Shown: positions 1 through 13,494, counted from the stretch's first letter. The stretch: 64,000 nt of DNA from Chytridium lagenaria (GCA_025449115.1 JAHLKC010000001.1:310001-374000), one strand, 5' to 3'. A program made the numbers and translations. The notes: generated by a model from the letters alone, not told the origin.

Positions 1-33
1 GTCCCTTCTGTTGTTTTTGGTTTTTTTTATAAG

Positions 34-1014
34 CTCTTGATGCCATTCCCTTGATCGCATCCATTTATCAACGCACGGGAACATTGCCACGGAGGTTGAC
101 GGATCATTTGCGTGAGTTTCTGATTTTTGTTTAATGTTCAAAAGCTGCGGCCTCACTAAATATTGTTTCTGGCTTTCACAGACTTCAAGATCCCATTGTG
201 GAAGCATCTCATAGAATACCTTGGAGCCATTCCCGGAAACAACGCCGAGGTTATTGCAAAAGTGATGACTGCTGGATATCCCATAATCATGCACCCGGGA
301 GGCCGTCGTGAGGCTTTCCGCCTCAAATCGGACCCTCAAACCATGCCTATCTGGGCCCAAGATCGCCGAGACTTTGTGGAGCTAGCCACAGTCCACAACT
401 ATCTTATCGTTCCCCTCGCGGTGGTTGGACCTTCGGAAATGATCCGTCCCATATCTGAAGTTCGCATTGAACCCTTCTTATGGCTTCTCAATGACCGCGA
501 GACGACTCCTCACTCTACTGCTGTGATGCCAGTACCCGTACCGCAATCGTACCAGCGGATGTACGCCTTTGTATCTCAACCTCTGGAAGTTGCCCAGGTT
601 GTCATGCCACCTCCACCTCCTTACGCGTTCACACCGGGTTTTCAAGCGACATTGGAAACTGGTGACGCCATTCCTCAACCTCTGGATCCCGTAAAGTTAG
701 AAGAAGCTCGCGTGATGGTTGAAGGAGCAGTACGACTAGCCGTGAACCGTGCGACAGAGCTTCAATTGTCGGATCCAAAGCGGTTCCTCCTCGAACCGTT
801 GTGGGAGTCGTTTGAAGGTGGGAAGCAGGTGGCCAAGGATCTCTCTGAACGATTTGAGCAAGGCATGGCAGCTGCTGGACCAGCCAATCAGCCACCTTCT
901 CCTGGTTCTGGAGCACCGCTTGGGTTCGTCAATGTTCCCCCGTCTTCTACAGCTGGCGATGATGGTGGCATTAAACGAAGACCTCAAACAGCGAGGCAGA
1001 GCTATTTCTTTTAA
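34..1014 (+). CDS. Lysophospholipid/DAGAT-like acyltransferase (TMEM68-type), 3' part only
   Basis: The gene is cut by the left edge; the window opens inside an intron. One exon runs about 34-111, then an intron (gtgagt at 112, cag ending at 181), then a last exon 182-1014 ending in TAA. The spliced reading passes from LTDHL into HFKIPLWKHLIEYLGAIPG and reaches IIMHPGGRREA. That matches the conserved block of the PlsC/DAGAT-like acyltransferases of the TMEM68 group, which are ER membrane enzymes of glycerolipid synthesis. The HX4D catalytic motif of the family would lie upstream, outside the window. The C-terminal 150 residues are Pro-rich low complexity with no domain I recognise. The family call is from motif memory; the exact substrate is unknown. 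Confidence 0.7.
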
Positions 1015-1415
1015 AATTATGAGACTCTGAATTCTTTATGCGGCTTTTTTTTATTTTATTGTTCCTCTTATTCTTTCATCTGCTTTACATTTTGCCTCAT
1101 GAAAAGGCTTGCTGCTTAGTGCGTTGCAACAATAGCTTTATTATTATTATGAAAACCTTTGCCTTTTTGTAGTGGTATCACTAGCTCTGACCATAATTTC
1201 ACTTCAGGATAGGTTATTATGTGTTTTGAAACTTGAGCATCTTGACAGGGGTATTTGTTGTTTGTTTGTTGCCCCCGACGGCCACATCCACACAAAATGA
1301 AGGAGTCTCAAAGGTTTCACTTCAAGAAATTGTGAATACTTTGTGTACATATCAATTTTAATTCTCTCTTCCAACTTATCCCACATTCGATATCCCCACC
1401 CACCTTTTTAACATA

Positions 1416-3018
1416 ATGGAGAAGCCAGTACAAGGATTAGATCGTGATGTGAGTTTACATGATGCCAGCAGTGGTAGATAGATGAGCGATGGGCTACATA
1501 ATGGAATTTGAGTGGGTTTGAAAGCCAAGCCTTCAAATCTAGGAGCTCGTGCGCTTTGCATTTTCTTGAGCCTCACTTGCAAACTGATCGCATCCAAATC
1601 TAATGACATTCCACAGCTCGCCGAGAAGGCTGCCGCCAAGTATGACCCCAAAAGGGAGGCAGACGGTGAGTTTGTTTTGCTGTTATACCCATCGATGCCA
1701 CGGTCTCTAATGTTCTTGCCGCTTTCAACAGCACGGGAATATATTGAAACTATCACAAACGAAAAGTTCTCATCGGATAACTTTCAAGAATCCTTAAAGG
1801 ATGGAGTACTTCTTTGCAAGCTCATGAACATCATCCTTCCATCCGACCCTATCAAGGTCTCCACATCCCGCATTGCTTTCAAGCAGATGGAAAATATTGG
1901 TTTCTTTCTCAACCGTTTGAGCAAGGTTGGCGTTCCTACTTATGAGCAGTTTCAAACTGTTGATCTTTACGAGGGCAAGAACATTGATCAGGTATGCAGG
2001 GCCTAATTTTTTTCTCGTTCTATACGTCAATTTCTTCCGTTGAACCTTCTTTTTTTGTCTTTGTCTTATTGCGTTAGGTCGTGAACTGTATTTTCTCTCT
2101 TTCCCGCCACGCCTCAGCTATGGGCTTTGATGGTCCTGTTCTTGGTCCAAAGCTTTCTGCTAAGGTCGAAAGAAACTTTACTGAGGAGCAGTTGAACCAG
2201 TCCAAGTCTATGCTTCCTAGGTTGACCAACTTTACTGCTAAGATGGATGGAGTAGGTTTCTTCATTTAAGCCGTTTTCTGTTGGAAGCCTCGTCGTTAAT
2301 GCGATTTGTCGTTTAGCCTGGACCTTTCGGAGGTCGCCGTGAGATAGGAGGCACCTACCTTGACACTCCCACTAAGGCGACTTCGGATGAAATTGCTGAG
2401 GAGGTTGCCAAGGTGACTATTGAGGAGCCTATTGTTCAAACACCTGTCGTCGAGGCTCCTATTGCCACTCCCGTCGCTCCTGCCCGTGTTACCTCGATTG
2501 CTGCTTCCATCCCTGTCGCAGCTCCCGTTGTCGAAGTCGCCCCACCTGCCCCCATTCCTGCCTCCATACCTGAGCCTGTTTATGTTCCCTCCCCTGCTCC
2601 CGTCTCCGCATATGTTCCCGCTCCTGCCGCAGCAGCTTCCTATACCGCCGCTGCCGAGAGCGATTCCGCCTTTGACAAGCTGGATCGTATCGTTCGCGAG
2701 GCTGAAGAGGAAATTCAGAGGGCTAAGGAGGTTGCGGCTGCGTCTAGGAGGAAGGAGGATGAGGAACGTCAAGCGCATAAAGCTCGCATCGCCGCGCATG
2801 CCATCTCCGCCCCCGCCCCCCCTCCTGTTATCGCTCCTCCTCCTGTGCCCGCACCCTTCGAAGACGCTGTTGTGTCTCCCAGCGCTATTGCAGACTCGTA
2901 CATTGACTCGTACTACCAGGACGATGATGATGTTGAGGAAGTTGTTATCGTTGAGGATAGTGATGACGATGAGGGCAAGGTCATGTACGGATCAGGTACT
3001 CCAAGACGCGAAGAGTAA
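1416..3018 (+). CDS. Calponin/transgelin-like actin-binding protein with long C-terminal tail
   Basis: Five exons join in frame: 1416-1448, 1617-1665, 1732-1991, 2078-2251 and 2317-3018, giving about 405 residues. Residues 20-140 form a type-3 calponin-homology domain with the core DGVLLCKLMNIILP and the typical ENIGFFL segment. A single calponin-like motif follows (PGPFGGRREIGG). Fungal members of this family (Scp1/Stg1) cross-link actin filaments in cortical patches and are near 200 residues. This one adds about 210 residues: a Pro/Ala/Val-rich linker, a charged stretch likely to form a helix (FDKLDRIVREAEEEIQRAKE) and an acidic tail. No frame disruption is needed. The domain call is firm; the role of the tail is unknown. 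Confidence 0.88.
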
Positions 3019-4037
3019 ACGCTTTTTCCTCTCGGAATTCGTATATTATTATCTCACTTTTCGATACTATTCTGTACTTCGTTTTTTGACATTTCGCCTC
3101 ACCTTTTTTTTTTTTTTTGTTCTTTCTTTCACGTTTTTCTATTGCTGTCAAGCCTATTTCCCCACCTCATTGCAGCTACTCTGTCTACCTGATTTCTACT
3201 TTTTTTCTCTTCCTTTCTATATCTTGGACGCGGGCATTTTGGGATCCCATCTCTTTTAATTTTGATGTATTTTCATTGGCTCGCTTTTCTTTTAGTTCCT
3301 TTCTTACCGCTTGCGCTGGCGCATCCCAAGTCTACCTAGACTGGGATTTTTGGTTTTTTTAAAATTAAAAAACCTGATCCTTTTTTTTTTTTCTGAAATT
3401 GATTGCTTTTTGCTAATGAAATATGAGTATATTACCGTAAACATTACCATAGTTGGCTAAACATTAAATATCCGCCAGCTAATAGAGAAAAAACCCATAT
3501 CAGGGGTAGCCAGCTGGTAGATGAAAGACGTCACGACGCAGCTGACTGACTAGCATTTTATCTAGAGACGAACGAGTAGATGATCGAGTGTTCCTTTGGG
3601 CATTTATAATAAGAAAATAAATGGCATATCGTATTTATTATATTATTATGTATGTGTAGTTTTTTGATTTTCTCCCTTAAGTTTGTTGGTGGAAGGTGGT
3701 GCTATTGCCTTGTATGACTTCAGAGGGGAAAACAACATCGACCGCTCGACCAATAGATTTCGTAAATTTACTAGGGGAGTGCGAGGTGAGAAGTACCTTC
3801 CCACCTCCAATTACTATTCATCTCACCAACTCAACTCAACCCCACACTTTCATACTTCATACAAGCATTTGCAGCTATCAACCAAGTCGCTCATCCATCC
3901 ATTCATCCACACATCCATCCCTCTATCATACATTCATCCCTATCCTAGTAGCTCCATCCATATCGTATGTACATCGCTAATTTGGTGTGTTTCAGAGCTC
4001 TTAACATTAATTCTCTTTACTTGAAACAAAAAACAGA
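3019..4037. other. Intergenic region, 3' UTR and 5' flank
   Basis: About 1 kb without a supported gene. It starts with T-rich 3' flank (a T run near 3105) and ends with a CT-rich 5' leader of repeated cat/tcc words (about 3825-3960) before the ATG at 4038. A short in-frame stretch at 3683-4024 has low-complexity Ser/His/Ile composition and no recognisable domain, so I read it as leader. Confidence 0.5.
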
Positions 4038-6231
4038 ATGACAGACGTCATGCAGGATTCCAGCTCAAATGCTGATGCGCTTCATGACATGGCCTCAAAC
4101 CTTGCAACAACCATTGCCTCCATCAAGGAACCTTTGGCAGATGGAGTGGACGTACTTGTCGCGCAAATGATTCTCACTGCAAACAAGGTCCGGGATGAGA
4201 ACATTGCGGTGGGTCATCAATCTTTTCTTACATTGAACTTATATATGCGTACTAAATCTATAATAGCTTGGAGGAACGTCTTAGGCTGCTGAAAAGGAGA
4301 GGGAAGATGTTCAAAGTGACCTTTTGTTATGTCAAAATGTACTTAAGATGAAGATGCTTTTGATTGCCTTTGAACTTTCATGACTAAAAACTACTCATTA
4401 GAAACTCGTTAGTTTCCCAGGAAACCTTGACGGCGGCCCTGGCAGCGACGTCCGATACTGAACTTCAATTGGACGCCAAGAATACTGAGCTTGAACAGTT
4501 GAGGAAGGAAAATAGGCTCGCAACTAGAGATCGTGATGACGCAGAGAGGCGCTTGGCTGTGGAGGTATAATGATATTCACCTTTTTATTTTTATTATTTT
4601 TATGTAGCTTACCAAATCATCTAGCTTGCGTCTTGGGATAAAACTAAGGCGGAGTGGGCAACGAAGGAGGCTCACTACAAAGAAGCTGTAAAGTCCCACG
4701 CTAAAGTAAACAAGGGTGCGTGCTCTTAGGGAGTAAAGCATATCATAACCCTTTTATCTTTCGTAGAGCTCAAGACAGAAACGGTTTTGAAGGAAGAAAT
4801 ATTGAGCGGAGCTTTTGAGGAGCAGCAGAGTGTGGTCCTTGAAACTGCAAAATCTGCCATGCGTGAAAAGGATTCTGTTATAGCAAAGCTGCATGAAACC
4901 CTGATCAAGGTACTATTTCACCCGTCGTACTGTTGCAGCCAAGAGGGGTTTTCGGGGATATCTTGCTAATCTTTAAAATTCTGTATTATTTATTTGAAGC
5001 TTGAGAGTGGTAATGCGGACGTGTCGACTCGGCTTTCCATCGCTTACGATGAGATTACATCGCTGCGTAATGAAATTGAAGAACTTCGCGTTCAGAATCG
5101 ATCGCTCATTGAAGACAATGAGTTATACCAAGTCCTCTTGAGAGAACGTACCCTAAATGGCGAGTTCAAAACCAAATCAGTCGTTATGGGAGGAGCGTAC
5201 TTTGATGATGACTTGCCACCCCCCCGTGCTAGTCTCTCAGATGAGCTGGATGGAACTTCGCAAGCTTCCAAAAGCTCAAAGTCTCAACTTTCCGAACTTG
5301 AGGAGCAGGTTAAGGCGCTGAAGCTCTTCATCGACGTTATTTGAAAAAAATTCTTGAAGACGATGACTTCGAGGCAAAGGTCATCTCTAACAGAAATACT
5401 CCGACTAGCTCCCCTGCTTCCGCGACACAATCATCACGTCGCTGGCCTTTCACTGACTCGCCTGCTAGTCTTTCCGTCACACCTCCGTCTCCCCACCGCT
5501 CCGCCTCTCCCAACCGCACTCGCTCCGGTCTTCGCACTGCCTCGCCATCTGTTGCTCGCAACGCGTCGCCTCTCCGTACAAACCCACTCACACCTCCAAG
5601 GACTCCCAAACTCGGCGCAGACGGAAAACCAAGGAGGCCAGCACTCACAGTCTCCACAGTTGGTGTTGACGGTGGCGTGGCTGGCCCCATGTCCGCTCCG
5701 CCGTCCGTAATAACCCCGTTCATCCTAAATCAGGTCTTGCACTTGAAGCAGCCGTCACCGCGGCCTCCAATGCCTCCTTACCAACTTCCCCCGCCGCGCA
5801 TCTTCTATCACAGCCGAGAATGAAGCTGCGATGGCTGCTGCTGCTGCTGCCGCTTCGGCCTCTGTTTCCAACCTCCCCACTGTTGACGATGAAGATGAAG
5901 AACCATACGAGGCACCTCCTCCGCGAGTGGTTGTGGATGGACCAACAGACGGGTCTGGATCGAGTGGATTTTTTGGGGGCTTTGTAAGGAGGATTAGTAA
6001 TGCATTTGCATCTCTCACTAGCCCTCTTCCCGTGAGGAAGGCGTTAATAAGGAATTACCATCACCTGTTGTCGAGGAAGGTGCCGAAGTGCCTGAGCCTA
6101 TCGAGACTTTGGCGAAGATTAATGTGGACATTACAGGAGTGCCGCCACCACCACCGGCAGACGCAACGGCGCCGCCGCCGCCACCCAAAGCTGATGACAT
6201 TGCCACAGCTCCTGCAGCTGAGGCGAAATGA
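4038..6231 (+). CDS. Coiled-coil protein with Ser/Pro-rich C-terminus, frame broken
   Basis: I do not recognise the family. Exons 4038-4208, 4285-4338, 4421-4564 and several more to about 5340 join in frame and encode heptad-rich sequence, for example EITSLRNEIEELRVQN and LSELEEQVKALKL. The reading stops at 5341 (TTATTTGAAAAAAATT) but resumes one frame over as KKILEDDDFEAKV, so one base appears missing. Two more shifts near 5810 and 6030 are needed to reach the Pro-rich end (EVPEPIETLAKINVDITG, then poly-Pro and a TGA at 6231). After the coil come SPxRS-type repeats (SPHRSASPNRTRSG), likely disordered and phosphorylated. It could be a cytoskeletal or polarity scaffold, but that is a guess. 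Confidence 0.6.
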
Positions 6232-7014
6232 GTGTTCTTCCCCTCCGTCGCCTCTGGTTTTGCTGGTCAACGCGTGACGCTGTCCATGTTACCTTCTCGT
6301 TTTTTGCTGATACAACTTGCCATGTTAAACTCAACCCCATTTAGAAACCGCGTTTTTTTCTCACAATGTCGTTTCCTTCTCGTCAAGTCAACCATAGGAT
6401 TATGTTTCTCAATTCGCTTGCGCGATTTATCCATTCAATACAATTCTTTTCGTCTTTACCTTATTCCGCCCACAGGTTTTATTTTTAGACCAGGTTTTTT
6501 GAGGCCCGCATTTTCTTTCCCTGGTCGTTATGGCTACCGTGCTTAAATGTCGCTCCTCTTTCTATTAAAAAGCCATTCGGATAGAGTTAAATGTACGAAG
6601 TTATTTTTGGAAGCCGGTCAAACTCAAACTTCTCGAAATTCCTATACATAAACGGATGTCTCGCTTGTACAACAACATCCAAAAAAGATTTGGGTTTGAT
6701 TTGACCCAGCCAGCCGCTCTGAAGGACCAAGGTCGAAGGTGAGGCCTCTCTCATGCGTCGCATGGATGCAAGGAGCTGCTCTCCGCCGCCATCGATTCTT
6801 TTTATACGTTAGGGATAACTATGCATACGATCTTCAAATACATTGACTCATTTTGTTGTTCTTTTGGTTCGGTTTGATTCCGGTTCATGCAAATAGGACA
6901 AGCAGTACCATCACCCAACAAGCACTCGTCATTGCGCACCTCTTTCCGACTCGAACGATTATTGGAACGAGTCCTAATAATTGCACTCTATTATATAGTT
7001 GATCTTTGAACGAT
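6232..7014. other. Intergenic region
   Basis: About 780 bp holding the 3' flank of the coiled-coil gene and the 5' flank of the phospholipase B gene. I see no gene, RNA or repeat in it. Confidence 0.5.
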
Positions 7015-9720
7015 ATGGGTCAAGCAGGCGCTCAAGGCGCGGTGAGTTATATTTCGTTATTACATCCTTTGGATCTATTGCCATTTTATGCAAAAAAAAA
7101 ACCATGAGTTCTGTGGATTTGCTGCTAATTCTGATGCGGCGAGGAAGGGATGTCGGGTCGTGTTGTGGGAGGCGTGTTGAGGATACCCGCGACCATTGGA
7201 ATCAACCGTCTCTTCTTATTCTTTAACTATCTCGCTCTTATCCCCTGGATTTGGAGATGCATGCGATGGATTCGCTTCCGAATATCGTTCTAACTTTAAT
7301 AATGCTTTAAATTCAGCTCGGCACGGCCGCCTCTGTCGTGGGTGTAATATTCCTCCTCATTTTGGTCAATACCTCAATTTTTGGTTCGGCCACCAATCTC
7401 CATTCACTCCTTACACCGTCACATGTCCCACCGACGAGCCCATTATCCGCAGCGTCACCTTTGGTCTCAATAATGTAAAGAACTGCCCTTATATTTTTGT
7501 ATGTTGACTGCCTTTTAAGGGAAAGCCCAACCAGAGCATTATGTGGCAGGAGAAGGAGTGGGTTGAGAAACGTGAGACGAAGGCGAGGGAGGCTTGGAAG
7601 AGGTACCTTGATAATGCTGGGCTTGAAGGGTTTGATGTAGATGCGTTTGTGAAAAAGGAGAAGTTGCCCAGGGTTGCTCTTGCTTTCAGTGGAGGAGGTA
7701 GTAGGTAGGAAACTTTTATAGTGCTTTTCAGCAATCTCGATAGTAATAGTGTCTCGTACCTTTTCAGGGCTCTCCTTGTTGGTGCAGGTGTCATCAAGGC
7801 ACTGGATGAGCGTACCCCAAAGCTGTTGAGAAAGGAACGGGTGGTATTCTCCAGCTTTCTACCTACATTTCTGGTCTATCTGGTAAGGATTTTCTTTAGA
7901 TATATTGCCATGACAGTCAAACTTACTAAAACACATCAGGTGGTTCTTTCCTCATCGGCTCTCTCTTCACCACCAACTTTGAGACCACGACTACCTCCAC
8001 GACAACGTCTGGAAACTCGACATTGACACCTTCACTCCCGCAAATCCGACCACATTGACAACATTGGTGTCTACATCAACTTCCTTCGTGACATTGCACA
8101 CAAGAAACGTGCTGGATACCCTACTACCATCACCGATTACTGGTCTAGCTTGTGTCAGTGCATACCACCGAGACAAAGGACTTTGGTGTGAGTCTCAAGA
8201 TGTCGAATCTTGCGAATGAAACGGCTTTCAAGAACTATGAAACGCCCTACCCTGTTGTTGTGTGGAACGAGAGAGTCCCCGGAGAGAAGGACGTTGGATT
8301 CTATGCTAATATTGTAAGTCATTCCTCTTTTCTTCAGGCTAGCTGACGCTGTATTCAGTGGGAGTCTACTTTCTTTGAAACGGGTTCATGGTCACCCATG
8401 ATTTCTGCATTCGTCAAGACCGAGTACCTAGGAACCACTATTGACAAGGGTATCCCTACCGGGAAATGCACAAAGGGGTTCGACTCATTCGGTACGTCGT
8501 TGGTATCTCTTCCTCCGTCTTCAACCAAGCCCTCCAGGTACAAAAACTTGCTTGTTAAACCCAAAACTCACACATCAATTCAGGACTTTGACCGTGCGTA
8601 CAAGAACCGCGTTCTCTCACCCGTTATACAGTACCTATCTAACAAGCAGGTTGATTCTGCGCTTGTGCCGAACCCGTTCCATAAGCTTCCGGATGTGCCC
8701 AAAAATACTTCAAATGTCCGTTATGTGAGTCTTGTGGATGGAGGACTTGATGGGCAAAACGTGCCGATCCATCCGTTCCTCCAGCCTGCTAGGGAGGTAG
8801 ATGTTATCTTTGCTACGGATTCAACCGTGTCTTACTATGAAGGAGGATGGTAAGTCTAGTTTCTAGTTTGTTTGTTTTTTTTTTGCTTTTGCAAGGTGTA
8901 ACTCTTACTTAACCTTCATGAAAGGCCAAACGGTTCGTCCATTATCTCTACGGCCGAGTACGCCGCCTTCACTGGTATCGCCTTCCCCCCATCCCCTCTA
9001 CACCCGAAGACTTTTTGGATCAAGGCCTAGTGAATCGCACCGTATTTTTCGGATGTGAAAAGGCCGGTCCCGAAGCACCCTTTGGACAATGGCCATTGAT
9101 GGTGTACATCCCCAACCGCGAACACAGTTTTCCCTCCAATGCCTCCACGTTCCGCCGTGTCTACTCGCGTGACGTATCCACCCCTTTCATGATGAACGGG
9201 TTCGATCTCATTGCATCCGGTGATGCCCAGATGCCAGTTCCTAAGACGCAGAAAGCGTGGAGCGCTTGTGTCGCTTGTGCGCTTGTGTCGAGGGCGCTTG
9301 AGGAGGATGAGATGACGGATCAATGTAGGAGATGTTTGAGGGATTATTGCTGGCATGGGTACCCACACTGCTGTTGGAGTGTCTTCCTTGAGCAAGGAGA
9401 AGAAAAAGGGGACGATGCTTGTTGCGACTGCAGACTCTATGCATCCTGATGTCAAGAAGGCGAGGACCACTGGGAGGGTTGCCGGGTTGAATGGTGGGGA
9501 TGTCGCTAGTGGGGATGCGTTTGATTACTTTGATAATGAGGGACGGGCGGTTGTTGAAGGAGGGTGGAAGGAGTATATTCCTGAGTTGACGCCGACTGCG
9601 TGGGGTATTGTGGGCATTGCTCTGTCCGCTGCTGTTGCTGCTGTGCTTGTTGTGTCGTTTAAGTGGAGCAAGGACAAGCAGGCTGCTGCTACCGAGAACA
9701 CGCCTCTTCTTAGGGGTTGA
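7015..9720 (+). CDS. Phospholipase B / lysophospholipase, membrane-anchored
   Basis: The fungal PLA2/PLB catalytic domain hydrolyses acyl chains from (lyso)phospholipids. Motifs in order: AFSGGG(S)RALLVGAG across an intron (exon 7520-7704, next exon after tttcag near 7768), GLSGGS with the nucleophile serine across the intron near 7881-7939, then DYWSSL, EYLGTTIDKG, GKCTKGFDSF, and SLVDGG with the catalytic aspartate followed by NVPIHPFLQPAREVDVIFA. A predicted membrane segment lies near the N-terminus (VVGVIFLLILVNTSIF) and another near the C-terminus (AWGIVGIALSAAVAAVLVV), so it is probably membrane-bound rather than freely secreted. At least four one-base breaks are needed, for example just before GTGG near 7843 and after GFDSF near 8492. 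These fit missing bases. The start at 7015 (MGQAGAQGA, then gtgagt) is plausible; exon 2 borders are uncertain. Confidence 0.85.
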
Positions 9721-11405
9721 ATAGCTTTGAATTCCCGCCCCTTTCTTTTGTGACTTTACATATCGACTCTCTTTTCTGTTTGTTTACCTTGCTAACCTGT
9801 TGTTTTTTTTCACTTTTGGTCTCACTTCTTTTGGCCATTTCTTGATTCTTAAGTGTATGGGCTTCGTTAGTCCCTTTTACCCTTCTTCTTTGGCATCTAC
9901 CTACCTCCTCTACATCAGCATATCTCCTTGTTACATTATCGTTCTATTATTGTCGTTGTTGGGGACCTACTTTCTAGTTTTTTTTTGATTACCCCTAAAT
10001 GCACCGCTCTCATTTACTTTTTGTCGCCCATTTTTAACGCCTCTTTGTTGACTGTTCTGTTCTAAATACTACGTTCTTATTTACTAAATGTCCTTGCTAT
10101 TATGCTCTGGAGTGCTGGTAGTTTTCGCTTTATTTGGTGATTGAATTACGCTTTTCTTGTCGATATAATGATTAAGGTAGTGTTCTGTATTTGCACGAGC
10201 TTGAATTGTCTTTGGGGAGTTTGCATGAAGGCGATAGATAAAATGGCCACAAGATCGTATGTGTTTTCTGGCACCACCCTTGCAGTTGTCACAGTCGACT
10301 TACTTTGATGTGTAGTTCAGTCGGATCGCTCTTCTAACGCGCGGCAAGTCCACTGGTCTGACTTTATTTGGCATGGAGGGCTCATCACCTTTTGCATGTG
10401 GGCAGCCTACGGGCGGCCAAAGAATACCAAAGGAGGCAGTTTACAAGAAGGTGCGAGAGGGAAACCGCGTATCTGCAGTTGCCGATTACGTTTATTTCTT
10501 CCACGTCGGGAGAAGGCACCATTCCCCCCCCGAAACCTTTGACGCATGGATGAGCGCTCATGTCCTCGTCCTTCCTCCGCATTCTCTCCAACTTGATCCT
10601 CACCCTTGACGCTCGCGACTACCAACTCGATCATCGATCATGCTGGGAAAAGTGAAGGAATCAAGGACGTTTTTCTTGTCGGCACAGGGAATGCCGGCCC
10701 TTGACCGTTTCAACTTATACGCCCACAAATAATATCTTCATTAAAATAATTACTATATAATTAAAAATAATAATTATCCTAAAAAGGAATTAAATAATGA
10801 AAGACACTCTGTATCACCCTTTCTACTATATTTTATATATATTTTTGTATGTATATATGGGTATATATGTACCTACTAAATAAATAAATAAATACCTATT
10901 ATTTCATCATCACATTCACTCATCTTCTTGATAATATTTAAATAAATAACAAAATAAATAATAAAGGTGATAGTTCGCGTCTTTCGTGTTAAATCTTCAC
11001 TCATCCACCGATTCATTAATTTAACTCAATGATTGTATTTACTAATGCATGATGTGCCATCGCTTTTTGCTTTCTTTAAACACAACGAACGACTATATAC
11101 CATGGACAGGAGTGCAGGACGACGAATGTATGTCTCTGTTCAATGCATAATTTTCCGTGCTCTGCAAGGAGCAGGAGAGAGCTTGACAAAGTGCGAAAAA
11201 AAGATGCTCGCCCAATAATACAAATATCTGATGATCTGACGACCATGTATTTACATATGTACATAATAATAGTCTAATTTGTTATTTATTAAGCAGGATT
11301 CTGCATGATGGTTTTCAGTTGATGCAAAAAATAAGAACTTTCGATCCTCCAGATCGGACTCGTGTAACCTAAGTTCATTGCCCTCCACTCCATCTTAACA
11401 TCGTG
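9721..11405. other. Intergenic region, AT-rich core
   Basis: About 1.7 kb with no gene I can support. Positions 10740-10985 are very AT-rich, with repeated aata/taaa words and taaataaataaa. Short reading frames on both strands at 10370-10630 have no homology I recognise and overlap one another, so I leave them out. Confidence 0.5.
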
Positions 11406-13494
11406 ATGAGTCGCGGTTCACGCAAAGGAGGCAGAAAGCCTCAACAAAACTACAACGGTTGATGGGGCTCTTGATTTTGATGTTCCAACGGAAAGCTCGA
11501 GTCCGGAAAAACCGCTAAATGTTTTGGTTGTGGGGACTGGAGAATGTGAGTTGCGTTCATGGTGGACAACTGTATCTCTGGCTGGGGACTTTCGTTGACG
11601 GAAGTTTCGTATGCAGGTGTATTTGTGTTGCTGTGATGGTATCGAGACCTGGATAATGTTACGATTCGTGTGGATTTGGATGCAATGCATGGGTGCTTTG
11701 AATTTCCCTGTGACCTCCCTTCGTTACTCAGCAGGGTAAACTGGATTACCTTAGACGGACATTTCTCTCTTAGGTGCACCCGTGTAATTACATTTCTCTA
11801 ACCAACTAGTTACCCACTCCACCCACCAGACACCACGGGCTACGTCCACAACTCTGCTTCTGCCTCCGACAAATCTCTCGGCGTCATCTGTCTGGTCCTC
11901 TTTGACGCGCGCACTCGCAACAAGGTCGATCGCATCACCCTTGTCGGACAACAGGCACCAAGAATGAAGCATCCGCAACCATCTCCGAACGGGTATCGCA
12001 TCGAAATATTCTAACCTGCGTGACGCTGTTGTATGTGGATCTGGTGCCTGCCGATCATGTAGAGAGGGATGTGTTGGCTTATTAAAGGCTATGGATGGAA
12101 TGCAGAGAGGGGATGCAGTGATAGTGTTTACACCGGATGACACGCATTTTGCCATTTGTTATGAGGCTGTGACGAGGGGTTTGCATGTGGTGAGTTTCTT
12201 CGTTTTATCTAGCTCTTTCTCTTTCTCTTGTTGCTTAGTTTGAAAGTTTAGTTTCAATGCCTTTTTCTCATCCACTTTACAGCTCGTAGCAAAACCTGCC
12301 GTTAAAAACACAGCGCGAGCATCAAATTCTTGCTGCAACCGCACACGAGCAAGGCGTATTGGCTGTTGTAGAACTTCATAAACGATTCGACCCTATTTAT
12401 TGTATGTCTATTTTAAATCGAGTCTGTGAATGTTGAATCTGACTGCTGGTTCTAGCTGACGCAAGAGAACGGATGCGAGGCTTGGGTGATTTTTCATATT
12501 TTAATGCGTACATGAGTCAGCCCAAACATCAACTCCATACCTTTTCACAATGGGCTGGCAAATCTTCGGATATTTCATATTGTAAGTCAATTATTAACAG
12601 TGTGCTAAGGAATATTTTTCTTTCTATTTTGAATGCTAATCGTCTGTTTGTTTTTCGAATTTTAAATACATAAGATCTCAATTCCCATCACATTGATCTT
12701 CTTACGTGGGCGCTTTCGGGGATTGCCAAACCAACAAAGGTCGCTGCTTCGGCGTCCACCGGTGTGGCAACATCAGCAGAGTACGGCTGTGTCCCTGGGA
12801 CAGAGGTTGTTCTTGTTTTTTCTCCCTTTTTTTTCCTTTACGTTATATTGACGCGTTCTCGTAGGATACCATTACGTTGCTCGTTACGTTTGAAAATATT
12901 GCCAGCAAAACAACAGGAACGGCTATCTTTACCTGTAAGTGCAATGATCCTTTCCCTGATTCTTCTCTTCTCTTTATTGGTACACTCGATCGCTTTTGCC
13001 CTCGCCAGCCATTTCCCCCACAATAATGGCGTCGAGAAAGCAATTGCTCTAGTTTGTTTATTAACGTTCTTGTTTTTAATCTTTTTTCAAAACATATTTC
13101 AAATGTAGCTTCATGGATTGCTCCCAAGGCTGAGGTTCATAGTCAGCAGCGATTCTTTTATATGGGGCACACTGGTGAGATCAGAGTAGATCAGGCACAT
13201 CGCGGTTATGAGATGGCAACCGACGACCGCGGATTCTTCCAAAATAACCCACTTTTCCTCCGATACCAACCCGATGCCCGCGGCCGATACGTTGGGCAGG
13301 ATACCTACGGTCACAAGTCTATTGAGGCATTTTTGGATGCTGCAAGAGAGATCAATGCGGGTTTGGCTCGCCCGGAGGAGTTTGAGGGTATTGTTCCTAC
13401 TGTCGCAGAAACCGCGGTAGTCACTGCGGTACTTGAAGCTGGGAGACGGTCGTTAGATGCCGGTGGTATCCCCGTCAAAATTGACGGTTTGTAG
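11406..13494 (+). CDS. Gfo/Idh/MocA-family NAD(P)-dependent oxidoreductase
   Basis: The Rossmann start [15 protein letters not shown] is formed across an intron (donor after GGAGAAT near 11548, acceptor ccaccag near 11828). Later come [16 protein letters not shown], the AKPAVKT segment at the place of the family's EKP motif, and [14 protein letters not shown], the histidine motif near the active site. The C-terminal domain ends with a long final exon from about 13110 ([25 protein letters not shown]) to TAG at 13494. The family oxidises or reduces sugars and inositols; the substrate cannot be told from sequence. At least three one-base breaks occur: after NYNG near 11460, near 11950, and near 12305 where [16 protein letters not shown] must be joined. 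The start at 11406 is the first ATG but lies before a break. Confidence 0.75.

Noticed and set aside
5300..5400. Programmed frameshift at the TTTGAAAAAAATT site of the coiled-coil gene
   Set aside because: Slippery A/T sequence is present, but many unrelated genes in the window have similar single-base breaks, so consensus error is simpler.
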